Below are positions 52,305 through 61,718 of a stretch of 64,000 bases of DNA, one piece after another. The notes under the pieces were generated by a model, which saw only the letters and a list, made by a program, of their open reading frames with translations, ran no database searches and was not told the DNA's origin. The position numbers and the translations under genes were made by a program. The stretch is from Parvibaculum sp. (lineage in GTDB: Bacteria > Pseudomonadota > Alphaproteobacteria > Parvibaculales > Parvibaculaceae): the NCBI GenBank assembly GCA_002694985.1, contig NZNS01000011.1, positions 124,001 to 188,000 of the forward strand, given 5' to 3'. How positions within the stretch are numbered: position 1 is the stretch's first letter; each line of letters opens with the position of its first letter.

Positions 52305-52657
52305 TGGGACAGGGCTCCGGTGGGCGGGAGGCGGGGAAGGGCTAGCGCGTTTTCAGGGAAAGTGGACCCGGTTTCCCGGTTCGAAAACGCGACATAACAG
52401 GGAATCGGGGTGGTTCATCGCTTTTTGGAACGATGAACCGTTCCCGCCGGGCGATAGCATGAAATGGCGAGGTGGCCAAGGCGGCATGCCGCCCTTACCT
52501 GGCGGGTAATCGAAATGAGCCGAGGGCATGGCCAGGCTTCCCGCCGTAACCCTTGCAATTCTTAAGGAATCCGCCAGCCTCGGCTGCTCCCCGACATTCC
52601 CTCTCTGCTCTCGTCAATCTCCTCGGTATCAAGCTCGCGGAGGCCACGCCTCGCGCT
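52305..52657. other. 353-base gap between heparinase-like gene and purH
   Basis: Contains the palindromic element at 52346-52391. No gene seen. A separate purH promoter probably lies here. Confidence 0.6.
52346..52391. repeat. palindromic REP-like element
   Basis: CGCGTTTTC at the left and GAAAACGCG at the right form the arms of a 46-base palindrome whose centre holds AGTGGACCCGGTTTCCCGG. The arm sequence and the GTGGACCCGGTTT core are of the type recurring in many alphaproteobacterial genomes. Only one copy was noticed in this window. Confidence 0.7.
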
Positions 52658-54574
52658 TCAGTCTTCTTCGCGCGGCGTGACCGCGTTGAAATCGAGGTCG
52701 AGATCGGGCAGCTCGGGCACGTCTGCGTCCTCGCGCTTCGGGTGCCCGGCATTGCGCGTCGAGAGCCGCCGCCAGGCCCAGTTGACCCGCGCTTCGCCGC
52801 GGAACACGCGGCCAGCCACCACGATCTGTTCGGCGCGGCGCGTTGTATCGCCCGATCCCAGATAGACGCTTTCCTCAATGGCGATTTCGCATTCGCCGCC
52901 GCCGGAGCGGGCGCGGAACTGCCAGCCATCGCCATTCGGCAGCAGCACCAGCACATTCGTCTTGTCATGCGCGAGCGAGACGCGCGCATCCGGGTGGATG
53001 TGGAAGCGCACCGTGAATTCCGGGTCTTCCGGCACCCGGTGCCAGTAGAGAAGCTGCCAGGGTTTGTAGCGCCTCGGGTTGAGCGATGTTTCGAGGCTGT
53101 CTTCGCCGCGCAGGTCTTCGCCGGTTGCCGACAGGAACAGGCGGCGGCGATGCACGAGACCGAACAGCCCGGCATAGCCGTCATGCGCGGTTTCGAGCCA
53201 GGTGCCCGCTTCGTTCTCGTTGCGGCGGCTTTCCACCACGACCGGGCCTTCCATCACGCGGGGGCCGAGCAGGCGCCGCGAAATCCTGGCCTTGAGCATG
53301 CGCGCGGAAGAGGTGTCCGCCAGCACGAGCGTTGAATGCGCGGCCGTCGCGCGGCTCGCTGCTTCCCAGTCGGGGCCGAGCACTTTCGTCGCGCCGCAAT
53401 TCACGATCATGCGGGCGCGGCCCACGCTCATCTCGAAGGAAAGGCAGCCCGCATGGGCCTCGTGGCTGAAGGCGCCGGGCGGTGGTGCGCCGGTATCCAC
53501 GACAAGGCTTGCAGGGCCTGCCGCGAGGCGCTGATAGCCTGAATGCGGTGCGAAGCCGAAAGGCCGGCCCTTCGCGTCATCGCGGTCGAGCGCGGCATCA
53601 ATGGCGCCTTCCGGTCCCTCGGTCGAACCGTTGAAGAGCGCGAGCTTGCCGTCGCCATGCCGGAAGAAACGCAGCATTGGCGTCATCCGGTCGATGGCGT
53701 TGCGCACGGGCCCCGGCACTTCGATGCGGCGCGCGGTGAGCGCATCGCGCAGCGACAGAAGGTCGAGCAGGATCGAAAGTTGCGCGGAAGGGTTCCGGCT
53801 CACATGGCCGCCATCGGGCAGGATCTGGCGGTCGAGTTCGCGGCAAAGGAGCTTCAGCCCCTTGGCCAGCCGCTTGTGCCCTTCGGACAGGCAAAGGCCG
53901 GAAAAGGCGAGGCCCATCGCCGCCGTGATGCGCGGTTCGCCTGCGGGCGCGATGGAGGCGACGCGGGCGAGATGGCGCGCCTGCCGCGCCATGTTGCGCA
54001 GCAAGGTCGAGCGGTAGACGAGTTCGGTGCCGTCGATGATGAGCGCGCCATTCGCGAACCAGGAGATCAGCCTGCGTCCGATCACTTGCGGCCGCCACGC
54101 AACGGGGTGCCAGTTGCCTTCGGTTTTGATCCAGTCGGCAACGAGTTTCTGCGCATAGCGCCGCGCCGTGTCGCCATTATTCGCTTCGTTCGCCACAGTG
54201 AAATGGCGCAGCCAGGAAAAACCGTGCAGCTCCTCCGACCATCTTTCGCTTGGTGGATCGGCGGCAAAGGGCGAGGAGCCGCCCGGTGCGCGCACCTGAC
54301 CGCCTGCAAGAAACCATCTGCCTTGAAAAAGTGCGTCGGCGGCGGAGGTGCGCCCCGGCCTCAATTCCGGCGGATAGAGCACCATGTGGTCGGGCATCGG
54401 ACCGCGTAAGCTCTGCCCATAGGCCCATGTATTGAAACCGCGAGCGAGCAGGGCATCGCGCGCACGGGTGATCGCGGCGCCCGCAAGGTCGATGGAACGG
54501 TTGCCCGCGGATGCGGGTGTGCGGCGGGCGGGCGCCCGTTTTTCGTCACCGCTTCTCGCACGCGCCTCGACCAT
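52658..54574 (-). CDS. heparinase II/III-like protein
   Basis: A 638-residue protein with an alpha/alpha-barrel N-terminal half (helical blocks such as HGFSWLRHFTVANEANNGDTARRYAQKLVADWIKTEGNWHPVAWRPQVIGRRLISWF) and a C-terminal beta-sandwich of the heparinase II/III family (HSTLVLADTSSARML, DGYAGLFGLVHRRRLFLSATGEDLRGEDSL). The conserved position beside rpe and purH in Alphaproteobacteria suggests a cell-envelope housekeeping role rather than glycosaminoglycan breakdown, but no activity is proven. GGAGGG precedes the ATG at 54574; a GTG at 54595 is in frame. Confidence 0.9.
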   Translation of the reverse strand: MVEARARSGDEKRAPARRTPASAGNRSIDLAGAAITRARDALLARGFNTWAYGQSLRGPMPDHMVLYPPELRPGRTSAADALFQGRWFLAGGQVRAPGGSSPFAADPPSERWSEELHGFSWLRHFTVANEANNGDTARRYAQKLVADWIKTEGNWHPVAWRPQVIGRRLISWFANGALIIDGTELVYRSTLLRNMARQARHLARVASIAPAGEPRITAAMGLAFSGLCLSEGHKRLAKGLKLLCRELDRQILPDGGHVSRNPSAQLSILLDLLSLRDALTARRIEVPGPVRNAIDRMTPMLRFFRHGDGKLALFNGSTEGPEGAIDAALDRDDAKGRPFGFAPHSGYQRLAAGPASLVVDTGAPPPGAFSHEAHAGCLSFEMSVGRARMIVNCGATKVLGPDWEAASRATAAHSTLVLADTSSARMLKARISRRLLGPRVMEGPVVVESRRNENEAGTWLETAHDGYAGLFGLVHRRRLFLSATGEDLRGEDSLETSLNPRRYKPWQLLYWHRVPEDPEFTVRFHIHPDARVSLAHDKTNVLVLLPNGDGWQFRARSGGGECEIAIEESVYLGSGDTTRRAEQIVVAGRVFRGEARVNWAWRRLSTRNAGHPKREDADVPELPDLDLDFNAVTPREED

Positions 54575-54639
54575 TGGAGACGGCCCTCCGTTCACGTGCC
54601 CCTGTACCCCGGCATCGGCACTCCGCCTCGCGTCGCCGT

Positions 54640-55302
54640 TCAGGCGCCGCCGCGCAATGTCGCAATATTCTTCGCATAGGCGGCCGGGCCGCCCTTGAAG
54701 GTCGCCGTACCCGCCACGAGCACCGTCGCGCCTGCCGCAATGGCGCGGGGTGCGGTTTCGAAATTGATGCCGCCATCGACTTCGAGTTCGACGTCGAGCC
54801 CTTCCGTATCGATCCGCTTACGGATGATCTCGATCCGCGCGAGCTGGCTCTCGATGAAGCTCTGCCCGCCAAAGCCCGGGTTCACCGACATGACGAGCAC
54901 GAGGTCGAGATCGCCGAGCAGCGGCCAGAGAAGTTCGAGCGGCGTACCCGGATTGAGCGAAAGGCCCGCCTTGCAGCCTGCCTGCTTGATCGCCTGGATC
55001 GTGCGGTGGGGGTGGGGGCCTGCTTCCGGGTGGAATGTGATGATGTCGGCGCCCGCTTTCGCGAAGCCCTCGATATAGGGGTCGACCGGCGAGATCATCA
55101 GATGCACGTCGAAGACCCGATCCGAATATGGCTTGATCGCCTTCACGATGTCCGGGCCGATGGTGATGTTGGGCACGAAATGCCCGTCCATCACGTCGAC
55201 ATGAATGTAGTCGGCGCCCGCCTCCGTGATGGCGCGCACTTCCTCGCCAAGCCGCGCGAAGTCGGATGCCAATATAGACGGGGCGATCTTGATACCGCTC
55301 AT
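54640..55302 (-). CDS. rpe: ribulose-phosphate 3-epimerase
   Basis: Interconverts ribulose 5-phosphate and xylulose 5-phosphate. The 220-residue TIM barrel has IAPSILASDFARLGEEV, YIHVDVMDGHFVPNITIG (metal-binding His and Asp), VMSVNPGFGGQSFI, and VDGGIN near the end, all diagnostic. Start ATG at 55302. It is 65 bases upstream of the heparinase-like gene on the same strand. Confidence 0.97.
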   Translation of the reverse strand: MSGIKIAPSILASDFARLGEEVRAITEAGADYIHVDVMDGHFVPNITIGPDIVKAIKPYSDRVFDVHLMISPVDPYIEGFAKAGADIITFHPEAGPHPHRTIQAIKQAGCKAGLSLNPGTPLELLWPLLGDLDLVLVMSVNPGFGGQSFIESQLARIEIIRKRIDTEGLDVELEVDGGINFETAPRAIAAGATVLVAGTATFKGGPAAYAKNIATLRGGA

Positions 55303-55451
55303 GTGATACCCGGTGCCAAAACGAAAGACGAAACGAAAACGACGCGAATGACAGAAGGGCGTTGCGCTCGCGCGCGGAAATCCGCCCTTCCTCAGTGCTT
55401 AACAGCTAGATTCACGGGGTGCAAGCAACTGCGCCGGTGTTGCGCGTGCGT

Positions 55452-56468
55452 TCAGCCAAGCGTCTCGCGGAGCGCCGCGGAGACCCTTGTCAGCGGGATC
55501 AGCTCATGTCCGATACCGCCGAAATCCTGCGCCCAGAAGGTCGTGAGGCGAGGTGTGCGGGGGGCATATTTCGCGGGCGAATGGCGGCCATAAAGCAGGA
55601 TCAGCGGCACTTCGGAAATCGCCAGCATATGGCCGAGGCCGGAATCATTCGCGACCGCCGCATCGAGCCGTCGCCCCAGCGCCGCCACGAGAAGCGGCCC
55701 CTTGGGCGCGCCCTCCGGTGCCTCGTCCTCGGGGAAGAGCGCACCGGGCACTCCCGCCTTGATTTCGTCCAGCATGTCGCGCTCGCCCGGCCCCACGAAG
55801 AAGACCGGCCGCCGGCCCATTGCGCCCGCCTCGTTCGCCAGCGCGATGAAGCGTTCGAGCGGCCAGCGCTTCGTCGGGTCGCCCGAGCCCGGCGCCAGCC
55901 CCACATAGCGCGCACCCTCCGGCAGCAGCCGTGCCGCGAGCGCGGTATATTCATCCGGGATCGCGGTCGCCGCCGGATCGGCGATGGATCGGCCGCCCGA
56001 TGCGAGGTCGAGAAGCCGCATCAGCCCGTCCACAAAATGCTTCGGCTTTTTCCGCGTCCATGCGGGGTTCACCTGTGGCGGCTTCACGCCGGAGAAGAAA
56101 TAGTCGGCGGCGCTGCCGATAAAGAGCTTCGGCTTCAGCGTGCGCTTCACGGCAAGCGAGCGCCAGGCGACCGTTTGCGTGTCGATCAGAATGTCGACGG
56201 GGCCGGTCTCGACGCGGCGCGGTCTGAGAAGTTCACCGAGCGAACGGCCGATCATCGTTCCCTCGATCACGCGCGACAGATAAGGCGCGACGAGTTCTCC
56301 CAGTACACCCGAATAAGCGGTCTTGCCCGCCGTCACCCAGATGATTTCCGCGTTCGGGAAAGTGGCCCGAAGGCTGCGGATGAAGGGCAGCTTGAAAAGC
56401 CCGTCGCCAAGCAGCTCCGCACCGGAAAACACCGCGATGCGGCGTGGGTTCTCCGGCCTGCGCATCAT
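55452..56468 (-). CDS. glycosyltransferase family 9 (heptosyltransferase-like)
   Basis: A 338-residue GT-B glycosyltransferase of family GT9. GLAPGSGDPTKRWPLERFIALAN binds the nucleotide sugar and VANDSGLGHMLAI is the family's NDSG-x-x-H motif. It would add a heptose or related sugar to lipopolysaccharide or another surface glycan. Its ATG overlaps the stop of the upstream methyltransferase gene as ATGA, so the two are coupled. With two methyltransferases it forms a small block between rsmB and rpe. Confidence 0.88.
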   Translation of the reverse strand: MMRRPENPRRIAVFSGAELLGDGLFKLPFIRSLRATFPNAEIIWVTAGKTAYSGVLGELVAPYLSRVIEGTMIGRSLGELLRPRRVETGPVDILIDTQTVAWRSLAVKRTLKPKLFIGSAADYFFSGVKPPQVNPAWTRKKPKHFVDGLMRLLDLASGGRSIADPAATAIPDEYTALAARLLPEGARYVGLAPGSGDPTKRWPLERFIALANEAGAMGRRPVFFVGPGERDMLDEIKAGVPGALFPEDEAPEGAPKGPLLVAALGRRLDAAVANDSGLGHMLAISEVPLILLYGRHSPAKYAPRTPRLTTFWAQDFGGIGHELIPLTRVSAALRETLG

Positions 56469-57262
56469 GCAGGCTTGCGATAGGCGACGAGTGTCGTGCC
56501 CTTGAGATGGGCGAGCGGCAGCTCGCGGCCCAGTTCGTTCAGCGCCTTGAAGACGCCGGGGCAGCGCGGCGAATAGTCGTGCCAGAGCACATAGCCGCCG
56601 GGCGCAACCATGCGCAGCGCCTTCGCACTGTCGCTCTTCACATAGGAATAGGAATGCGCGCCGTCGACGAAGATGAGGTCGATCTGCGATGCGAAGGGGG
56701 CTTCGTCGAATTTCGCGCTGTCGCCGAAATGCTGCACAACCTTGCCTGCGACCGGCGTGTCCTCATAGTAGAACTTGTCGTAATGGGATTCGCCAAGCGC
56801 GATCTTGCGCCATTTATCCGCATCGGGATCATCCGCATTATGTTCGTAGGTCTCGTCACCATCGGCGAGATAGGTCAGCGTGTCGACCTTCGCATCCTCG
56901 GGCGCGTTGCGCGCCATCACATAGGTCGTGCGGCCCGTGGCGGTGCCGAATTCGAAAATGCGCTTTGCCTGTTTCGCCAGTGCGCCGAGCACCCATGTTT
57001 CCGTATCGTTGATGCTGGCGAGCGCCCCGGCCTGGCCGATAAAGGCGATTTCGGATTCGCGGTTGGGCCCGAGCCCGGTCGTGCGGAAAATTTCGTTCCA
57101 GGCATCGATTGCGACATGAGGCACAGGCGGCTTGCCGAAATTCGGACGAAGCTTCATCCGCACGCGCTGGCGCAGCCCGTAGGAAAGCGCAACGGCGAAA
57201 GCGCCCGCAAAAAAGACCACGAGGAAAACCAGCAACCAGAAGAGATAAGGCGAAACAGACAT
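56465..57262 (-). CDS. membrane-anchored class I SAM methyltransferase
   Basis: A 265-residue protein. A single N-terminal membrane helix (LFWLLVFLVVFFAGAFAVALSY) is followed by a methyltransferase-24-type Rossmann domain: RIFEFGTATGRTTYVMA binds SAM, LIFVDGAHSYSYVKSD and GGYVLWHDY are the later conserved strands. It probably modifies a surface glycan or sugar at the inner membrane. It ends in an ATGA overlap with the glycosyltransferase gene. Confidence 0.85.
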   Translation of the reverse strand: MSVSPYLFWLLVFLVVFFAGAFAVALSYGLRQRVRMKLRPNFGKPPVPHVAIDAWNEIFRTTGLGPNRESEIAFIGQAGALASINDTETWVLGALAKQAKRIFEFGTATGRTTYVMARNAPEDAKVDTLTYLADGDETYEHNADDPDADKWRKIALGESHYDKFYYEDTPVAGKVVQHFGDSAKFDEAPFASQIDLIFVDGAHSYSYVKSDSAKALRMVAPGGYVLWHDYSPRCPGVFKALNELGRELPLAHLKGTTLVAYRKPA

Positions 57263-57377
57263 TCTGTCCCCGGAAGTTCAGGCCAAAATTTCAGACGCGT
57301 CCTGTCTCTCGCGCGCCCGATCCTGCGGCCAAGATAGCTGCGAGACAGGAAAAGGCCAGAAAAAGAGACAGGTCCAC

Positions 57378-58187
57378 TCAGAGCTTGCGGGCCAGCACCT
57401 TGAGCCGGGTTTTCGGGCTCCAGACGAAGCGGACAATCTCGAAGCCATGCGCGGGCAGGAAGTGCTGCATGGCGGTTCTGGTGAAATAATGGATATGCTG
57501 CGGCGGAAAGACCTCCTGCCACGTCGGAAACTCCTTCGGTACGCGCCAGTGCCCGGCGTCCGGCGTCGTCAGGTAGAGCAGGGCCCCCGGCTTCAGCCTT
57601 GTGCGCATCGCCTCGAAATAGGCATGTGGGTCCGGCAGATGTTCGATCACCTCGATCATGAAGGCGAAGTCGAAATCCTTCCAGTCCTCCGGCAGGCTCT
57701 CCACCGCGCCGGCGTGATAGTGCCCGGCGGGATATTCCTTGCGCGCAATGCCGACGCTCTCCTCGTCGATGTCGACGCCATAGGCTTCCAGCCCGAGCCG
57801 AAGCGCGGCCTCGACGCCGGTGCCGATATTGCAGCCGAAATCGATGAAGCGTGCGCCCGGCTTCGCATGGAGATAGCGCCGGATCTGCTTCATCGCGCGC
57901 ACCACCTTGCGTTCGGCCTTTGCCGAATAAAGCACGTTCGAGGAATATTTCTCGTAGATCGCGGCGATTTCCTCAAGCGAGGGCAAGGGATAAACGAAGT
58001 GGAAGCCGCAATTCGTGCAGCCGAAAATATTGTATCCATTGGAAACGCCTGCGGGGCGGAATGTACGACCGCCGCAAATGATGCAACTCGAAGGTTCGCG
58101 CGCGGCTTCGGCTGTCTTTGCTGGTTCTGTCTGTGTCAATGGTTCTGCCCGGCTGTTGCGGCGCAAGACTGCCGTGCGCCTCGGCAT
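57378..58187 (-). CDS. zinc-finger SAM methyltransferase
   Basis: A 269-residue protein. Residues about 34-60 contain two Cys pairs (CIICGG and FGCTNCGF) forming a zinc finger. The Methyltransf_23-type domain has RFIDFGCNIGTGVEAALRLG for SAM, then FAFMIEVIEHLPDP and LYLTTPDAGHWR. Such proteins often methylate sugars in polysaccharide clusters. 115 bases separate it from the second methyltransferase, and 46 bases from rsmB. Confidence 0.85.
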   Translation of the reverse strand: MPRRTAVLRRNSRAEPLTQTEPAKTAEAAREPSSCIICGGRTFRPAGVSNGYNIFGCTNCGFHFVYPLPSLEEIAAIYEKYSSNVLYSAKAERKVVRAMKQIRRYLHAKPGARFIDFGCNIGTGVEAALRLGLEAYGVDIDEESVGIARKEYPAGHYHAGAVESLPEDWKDFDFAFMIEVIEHLPDPHAYFEAMRTRLKPGALLYLTTPDAGHWRVPKEFPTWQEVFPPQHIHYFTRTAMQHFLPAHGFEIVRFVWSPKTRLKVLARKL

Positions 58188-58233
58188 CCGTCAACAAGGG
58201 AAGGTCGTGCGGTCACGCCTCAGCCCCTGCGTT

Positions 58234-59559
58234 TCATTTATTGCGTTTCAGGCGCACAACGAAAAAGCCATCCATGCCGCCCTCAATGGCGAGGTGAGAG
58301 GGCAGGCTGCGGATGTCGCCATCGGTCGTGATGATCTCGGCCATGCCGCCCACTTCTTCCGGCATCACGCGCGCGCGTGCAAAATCGTCCTGCGCGGCGA
58401 GGAAGGCCTCGATCTGTTTTACGCCTTCTTCCGGTTCCAGCGAGCAGGTGCAATAGACGAGCGTGCCGCCCGGTGCGGTGAGCGCCGCTGCATGGGTGAG
58501 AAGGCGCTCCTGCAAGCGGGCGAGCTTGTCGCGGTCGGCAGGCGATTTCAGGCGTGTCACGTCCGGGTGGCGCCGCGCCGTTCCCGTTGCCGTGCAGGGC
58601 GCGTCGAGCAGCACCGCGTCCCATTGCCGTCCGGGTTCGAATGTTCCCGCATCCGCGACGATCGTTTCGGCGGTCAGGTCGAGCCGGGCGAGGTTCTGTT
58701 TCAGTCTTTCGAGGCGGGGTTTCGAGCGGTCGAGCGCGGTAACGCGGGCGCCCATCGCGGCGAGTTCAGCCGTCTTGCCGCCCGGTGCCGCGCAGAGGTC
58801 CAGTACCTCGCGCCCCTTCACATTGCCCAGAAGTTTGGCGGGCAGGGCGGCCGCGACATCCTGCACCCACCACGCGCCTTCGGCAAAGCCGGGCAGTTCC
58901 TCGACGCGGCCCGCATCCTCGATGCGCAACGTGCCCGTCGGCAGAACCTGTGCGCCGAGTTCTTCGGCCCATTTCGCGCGCGCGGATGCGTCTTTCACGC
59001 TGATGTCGAGGGGCGGGTTTTCGTAATGCGCCCGGACGATGCGGCGTGTGGTCTCTTCACCATAGGCCGCGACCCAGCTTTCCCACAGCCAGTCTGGCGT
59101 GTCGAGACGCTCCGTATCAAGACTATCGAGCATCGCGTCGCCTTCACGCGTGAGCCGCCGCAACACCGCATTCACCAGCGCCTTGAAGTGCCGGCCCGCG
59201 TCGTCGCGTCCCGCCGCCTCCACGTTCATGCCGACAGCGGCATGGGCGGCAACGCGCAGGAACAGGAGTTCGGCCGCGCCGCCCCGCAAGATGTTCTGCG
59301 TCACGCCCGCGCGTTTGGGCAGTTCCTTGTCGAGACAGTCCGTGATCAGCCGGTCGATGGTGCCGAGGCGGCGCAGCGCCGTTGCCGCAATGGCGCGCGC
59401 AAAGGCGCGGTCGCGGGGTTCGACACGCGCGAGGCGGCCGCCGGAGGCTTCCGCCGCAAGGGCGTCGTCGAAGGCCTGCTTTTCCTTCAGGACGGCGGTC
59501 AGCAGGATGGCCGCGCCCTCGCGGGCAGCAAGTCCCGGTTCTTCTGATTTGCGATTCAT
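58234..59559 (-). CDS. rsmB: 16S rRNA (cytosine-967-C5) methyltransferase RsmB
   Basis: RsmB (Sun/Fmu) makes m5C967 in 16S rRNA. The 441-residue product has the NusB-like N-terminal domain (ILLTAVLKEKQAFDDAL to VNAVLRRL) and the catalytic domain with LCAAPGGKTAELA, LLDAPCTATG and VYCTCSLEPEEG, containing the two catalytic cysteines. Start ATG at 59559. It lies 70 bases downstream of htpX on the same strand. Confidence 0.95.
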   Translation of the reverse strand: MNRKSEEPGLAAREGAAILLTAVLKEKQAFDDALAAEASGGRLARVEPRDRAFARAIAATALRRLGTIDRLITDCLDKELPKRAGVTQNILRGGAAELLFLRVAAHAAVGMNVEAAGRDDAGRHFKALVNAVLRRLTREGDAMLDSLDTERLDTPDWLWESWVAAYGEETTRRIVRAHYENPPLDISVKDASARAKWAEELGAQVLPTGTLRIEDAGRVEELPGFAEGAWWVQDVAAALPAKLLGNVKGREVLDLCAAPGGKTAELAAMGARVTALDRSKPRLERLKQNLARLDLTAETIVADAGTFEPGRQWDAVLLDAPCTATGTARRHPDVTRLKSPADRDKLARLQERLLTHAAALTAPGGTLVYCTCSLEPEEGVKQIEAFLAAQDDFARARVMPEEVGGMAEIITTDGDIRSLPSHLAIEGGMDGFFVVRLKRNK

Positions 59560-59629
59560 GCGGCGGTTTAGAGCATAGCTTTCCGGCGCAAGGAAGCGCC
59601 GTGTCGCTCACATCCCGCCATTAACCTCT

Positions 59630-60496
59630 TCAACCCCAGGGGCGGCCTGCCGCCTGGCCCATCGCCTGCGCGATGCGGCGCAGCGCCGAGATGCGGTTGC
59701 CGGTCGCGGGATGGGTCGAGAAAAGATTGTCGCGGCCCTGACCGTTCAGCGGGTTGATGATGAACATATGCGCGGTGGCGGGGTTTGCTTCCGCGTCTTC
59801 GTTCGGTGCGCCGTGGCGCGCTGCGTTGTCGATCTTTTCGAGCGCGGAAGCGAGCCAGATCGGATTGCCGCAGATTTCCGCGCCGCCCGCATCCGCCGAA
59901 TATTCGCGTGTGCGGCTGATCGCCATCTGCACGAGGCCTGCCGCCATGGGTGCGAGAATGGCAAGCGCCAGCGAACCGATGATGCCGCCTGCATTGCGGT
60001 TGCCGCCGAAGAAGAGCGCGAAATTCGCGAGCATGGAAATCGCACCGGCAATCGTCGCCGTCACCGTCATGGTCAGCGTGTCGCGATTCTTGATGTGGGC
60101 GAGTTCATGCGCCATCACGCCGGCGAGTTCTTCGGGGCTCAGCATGCGGATGAGCCCGCTCGTCGCCGCCACCGCCGCGTTTTCCGGGTTGCGTCCGGTC
60201 GCAAAGGCGTTCGGCTGCGGATTGTCGATGATGTAGATCTTCGGTACCGGCAGGCCTGCGTTCTGCGCGAGACGCTTCACGATGCGCACATAATTTGGCG
60301 CGCTCGTCTCGTCCACCTGCCGCGCCTTGTACATGCGCAGCACCACCTTGTCGGCATTCCAGTAGGCAAAGAGGTTCATGCCCGCGGCAACGACAAAGGC
60401 GATCATGGCGCCGCCCATGCCGCCGATCAGATAGCCAAGCCCCATGAAAAGCGCGGTCAACGCCGCGAGAAGCATGCCGGTCTTGATCGTGTTCAT
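59630..60496 (-). CDS. htpX: membrane metalloprotease HtpX
   Basis: Zinc-dependent inner-membrane protease that removes damaged membrane proteins. The 288-residue product has the zinc motif HELAH (in [14 protein letters not shown]) with the third ligand region [15 protein letters not shown], two N-terminal helices, and two further helices after the active site. Start ATG at 60496. It leads toward rsmB on the same strand, and is divergent from the SDHAF4-like gene. Confidence 0.95.
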   Translation of the reverse strand: MNTIKTGMLLAALTALFMGLGYLIGGMGGAMIAFVVAAGMNLFAYWNADKVVLRMYKARQVDETSAPNYVRIVKRLAQNAGLPVPKIYIIDNPQPNAFATGRNPENAAVAATSGLIRMLSPEELAGVMAHELAHIKNRDTLTMTVTATIAGAISMLANFALFFGGNRNAGGIIGSLALAILAPMAAGLVQMAISRTREYSADAGGAEICGNPIWLASALEKIDNAARHGAPNEDAEANPATAHMFIINPLNGQGRDNLFSTHPATGNRISALRRIAQAMGQAAGRPWG

Positions 60497-60562
60497 CGCT
60501 TTGGTCTCTACCTCTTCAATTCTCGCCGCCTTCCGGGGTGGAAGCGCGGGGGTCGTCGCTTT

Positions 60563-60605
60563 ATATGTATCCGGGATATGTATCCGGGCTTTATATGTAT
60601 CTGGA
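60563..60605. repeat. three direct repeats of a 13-base unit
   Basis: ATATGTATCCGGG occurs at 60563-60575 and directly again at 60576-60588; a third, diverged copy (ATATGTATCTGGA) is at 60593-60605. They sit in the gap between divergent htpX and the SDHAF4-like gene, where promoters are expected. Confidence 0.85.
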
Positions 60606-60636
60606 ATGTGGCCGGTTCAAGAAAGGCGGTTCTGGC

Positions 60637-60849
60637 GTGAACGACGAACGGAAAAACGATGAAAGCGCCGAAGCCGCGCCGGAAAAGCCGCTTTCGCCCG
60701 CTGCCCGACGCGCGCTCGCGGAAGCCGAGGAGCGCCGCCGTCTCGCCGATGCCGCGCCTTCGCGCCCGCGCGAGATCAACGGCCGTGGCGGCGCCGAGCC
60801 CACGCGCTATGGCGACTGGGAAGTAAAGGGCATTGTCAGCGACTTCTGA
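60637..60849 (+). CDS. SDHAF4-like succinate dehydrogenase assembly protein (DUF1674)
   Basis: A 70-residue protein whose C-terminal half EINGRGGAEPTRYGDWEVKGIVSDF is the DUF1674/SDHAF4 signature. In mitochondria SDHAF4 binds flavinated SdhA and helps it join the complex. The N-terminal part is rich in Glu, Ala and Arg. The start is a GTG at 60637, the only start that keeps the family length; an ATG at 60538 would add 33 residues across the direct repeats. It is divergent from htpX. Confidence 0.85.
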   Translation: MNDERKNDESAEAAPEKPLSPAARRALAEAEERRRLADAAPSRPREINGRGGAEPTRYGDWEVKGIVSDF

Positions 60850-60891
60850 GCGTCTTCGCGACGGGGCGGGGGCTCGAATAAAGGACGGCCT

Positions 60892-61626
60892 TTGAAGGAA
60901 CAATTATCGCCCCGTCTGCGCCGCGCGCTCATTGTCGCCGGTGTCGCCTCGCGTTTTCTTCTCTTCTTCGGCGGCCTGGGGTTCGCTCTCTGGTTTGCCG
61001 TCATCTGGTTTCCCGATACCTATAATCCCTTCGTGCCGCCGCGCATCGAGGACAAGCCGAATATCGTCACGAGCCTGAAGCTGAAAGGCCTCGCCGGTGA
61101 ATACGACATCTGCGTTTCCGTGGTGAAAGCCTCGGGCGCGAAGGCAAGGCGCGACAGCATCTCCTCGCCCTCGGCGGGCTGCGGCATGGATGAGGGATTG
61201 CTGCTCGAGCAGTCGCGCATCTCCTATGGCGGCGGCATCAAGCTCACTTGTCCGGCCACCGCCGCGCTTCTCATGTGGGAGCGTCATGTCGTGGCGAAGG
61301 CGGCGGCGGATCATCTCGGTTCGGAGGTCACGCGCGTCCGCCATTACGGCACCTATGTCTGCCGGAATGTGAATCACGAAAAGAATGCGCGCCGCAGCGG
61401 CCATGCGCGCGGCGATGCGATCGATATTGCAGGCTTCGATCTCGGCGACGGGCGGCGCATTTCCGTGCTGAAGGACTGGGGCAAGGACACGCCGGAGGGC
61501 CGCTTTCTCACCGATGTGCATGAGGGCGCCTGCGGGCTTTTCTCCACCGTGCTCGGGCCGGACTACAACGCCCTCCACGCCAATCATTTTCATTTCGAAA
61601 TGGCGCAATGGGGCATCTGCCGGTGA
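60892..61626 (+). CDS. extensin-like C-terminal domain protein
   Basis: A 244-residue membrane-anchored protein of the extensin-like family (PF06904). An N-terminal helix (FLLFFGGLGFALWFAVIW) is followed by ICVSVVKASGAKARRDS, CGMDEGLLLEQSRISYGGGIKLTCPATAALLMWE, and the core VRHYGTYVCRNVNHEKNARRSGHARGDAIDIAGFDL with HANHFHFE at the end. The His/Asp layout resembles D-Ala-D-Ala metallopeptidases, so envelope peptidoglycan work is likely; not proven. The start is TTG at 60892 with AAAGGA upstream. Confidence 0.88.
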   Translation: MKEQLSPRLRRALIVAGVASRFLLFFGGLGFALWFAVIWFPDTYNPFVPPRIEDKPNIVTSLKLKGLAGEYDICVSVVKASGAKARRDSISSPSAGCGMDEGLLLEQSRISYGGGIKLTCPATAALLMWERHVVAKAAADHLGSEVTRVRHYGTYVCRNVNHEKNARRSGHARGDAIDIAGFDLGDGRRISVLKDWGKDTPEGRFLTDVHEGACGLFSTVLGPDYNALHANHFHFEMAQWGICR

Positions 61627-61718
61627 GGTAATGGACCGGAAAGGGCCTTGCGGGGTGCATGTGAGAGGAATAATATCCTTTCTCATTAAGGATTAAATTC
61701 CTCCATTCTGGACCGGTC

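Noticed and set aside
50478..52397. A plus-strand open frame of 639 codons opposite purH
   Set aside because: Antisense to purH; no recognisable domain.
52658..54574. Heparinase-like protein as a glycosaminoglycan lyase working with the sulfotransferases
   Set aside because: Its position by rpe and purH is a conserved alphaproteobacterial neighbourhood, so a link to the sulfotransferases is not supported by context.
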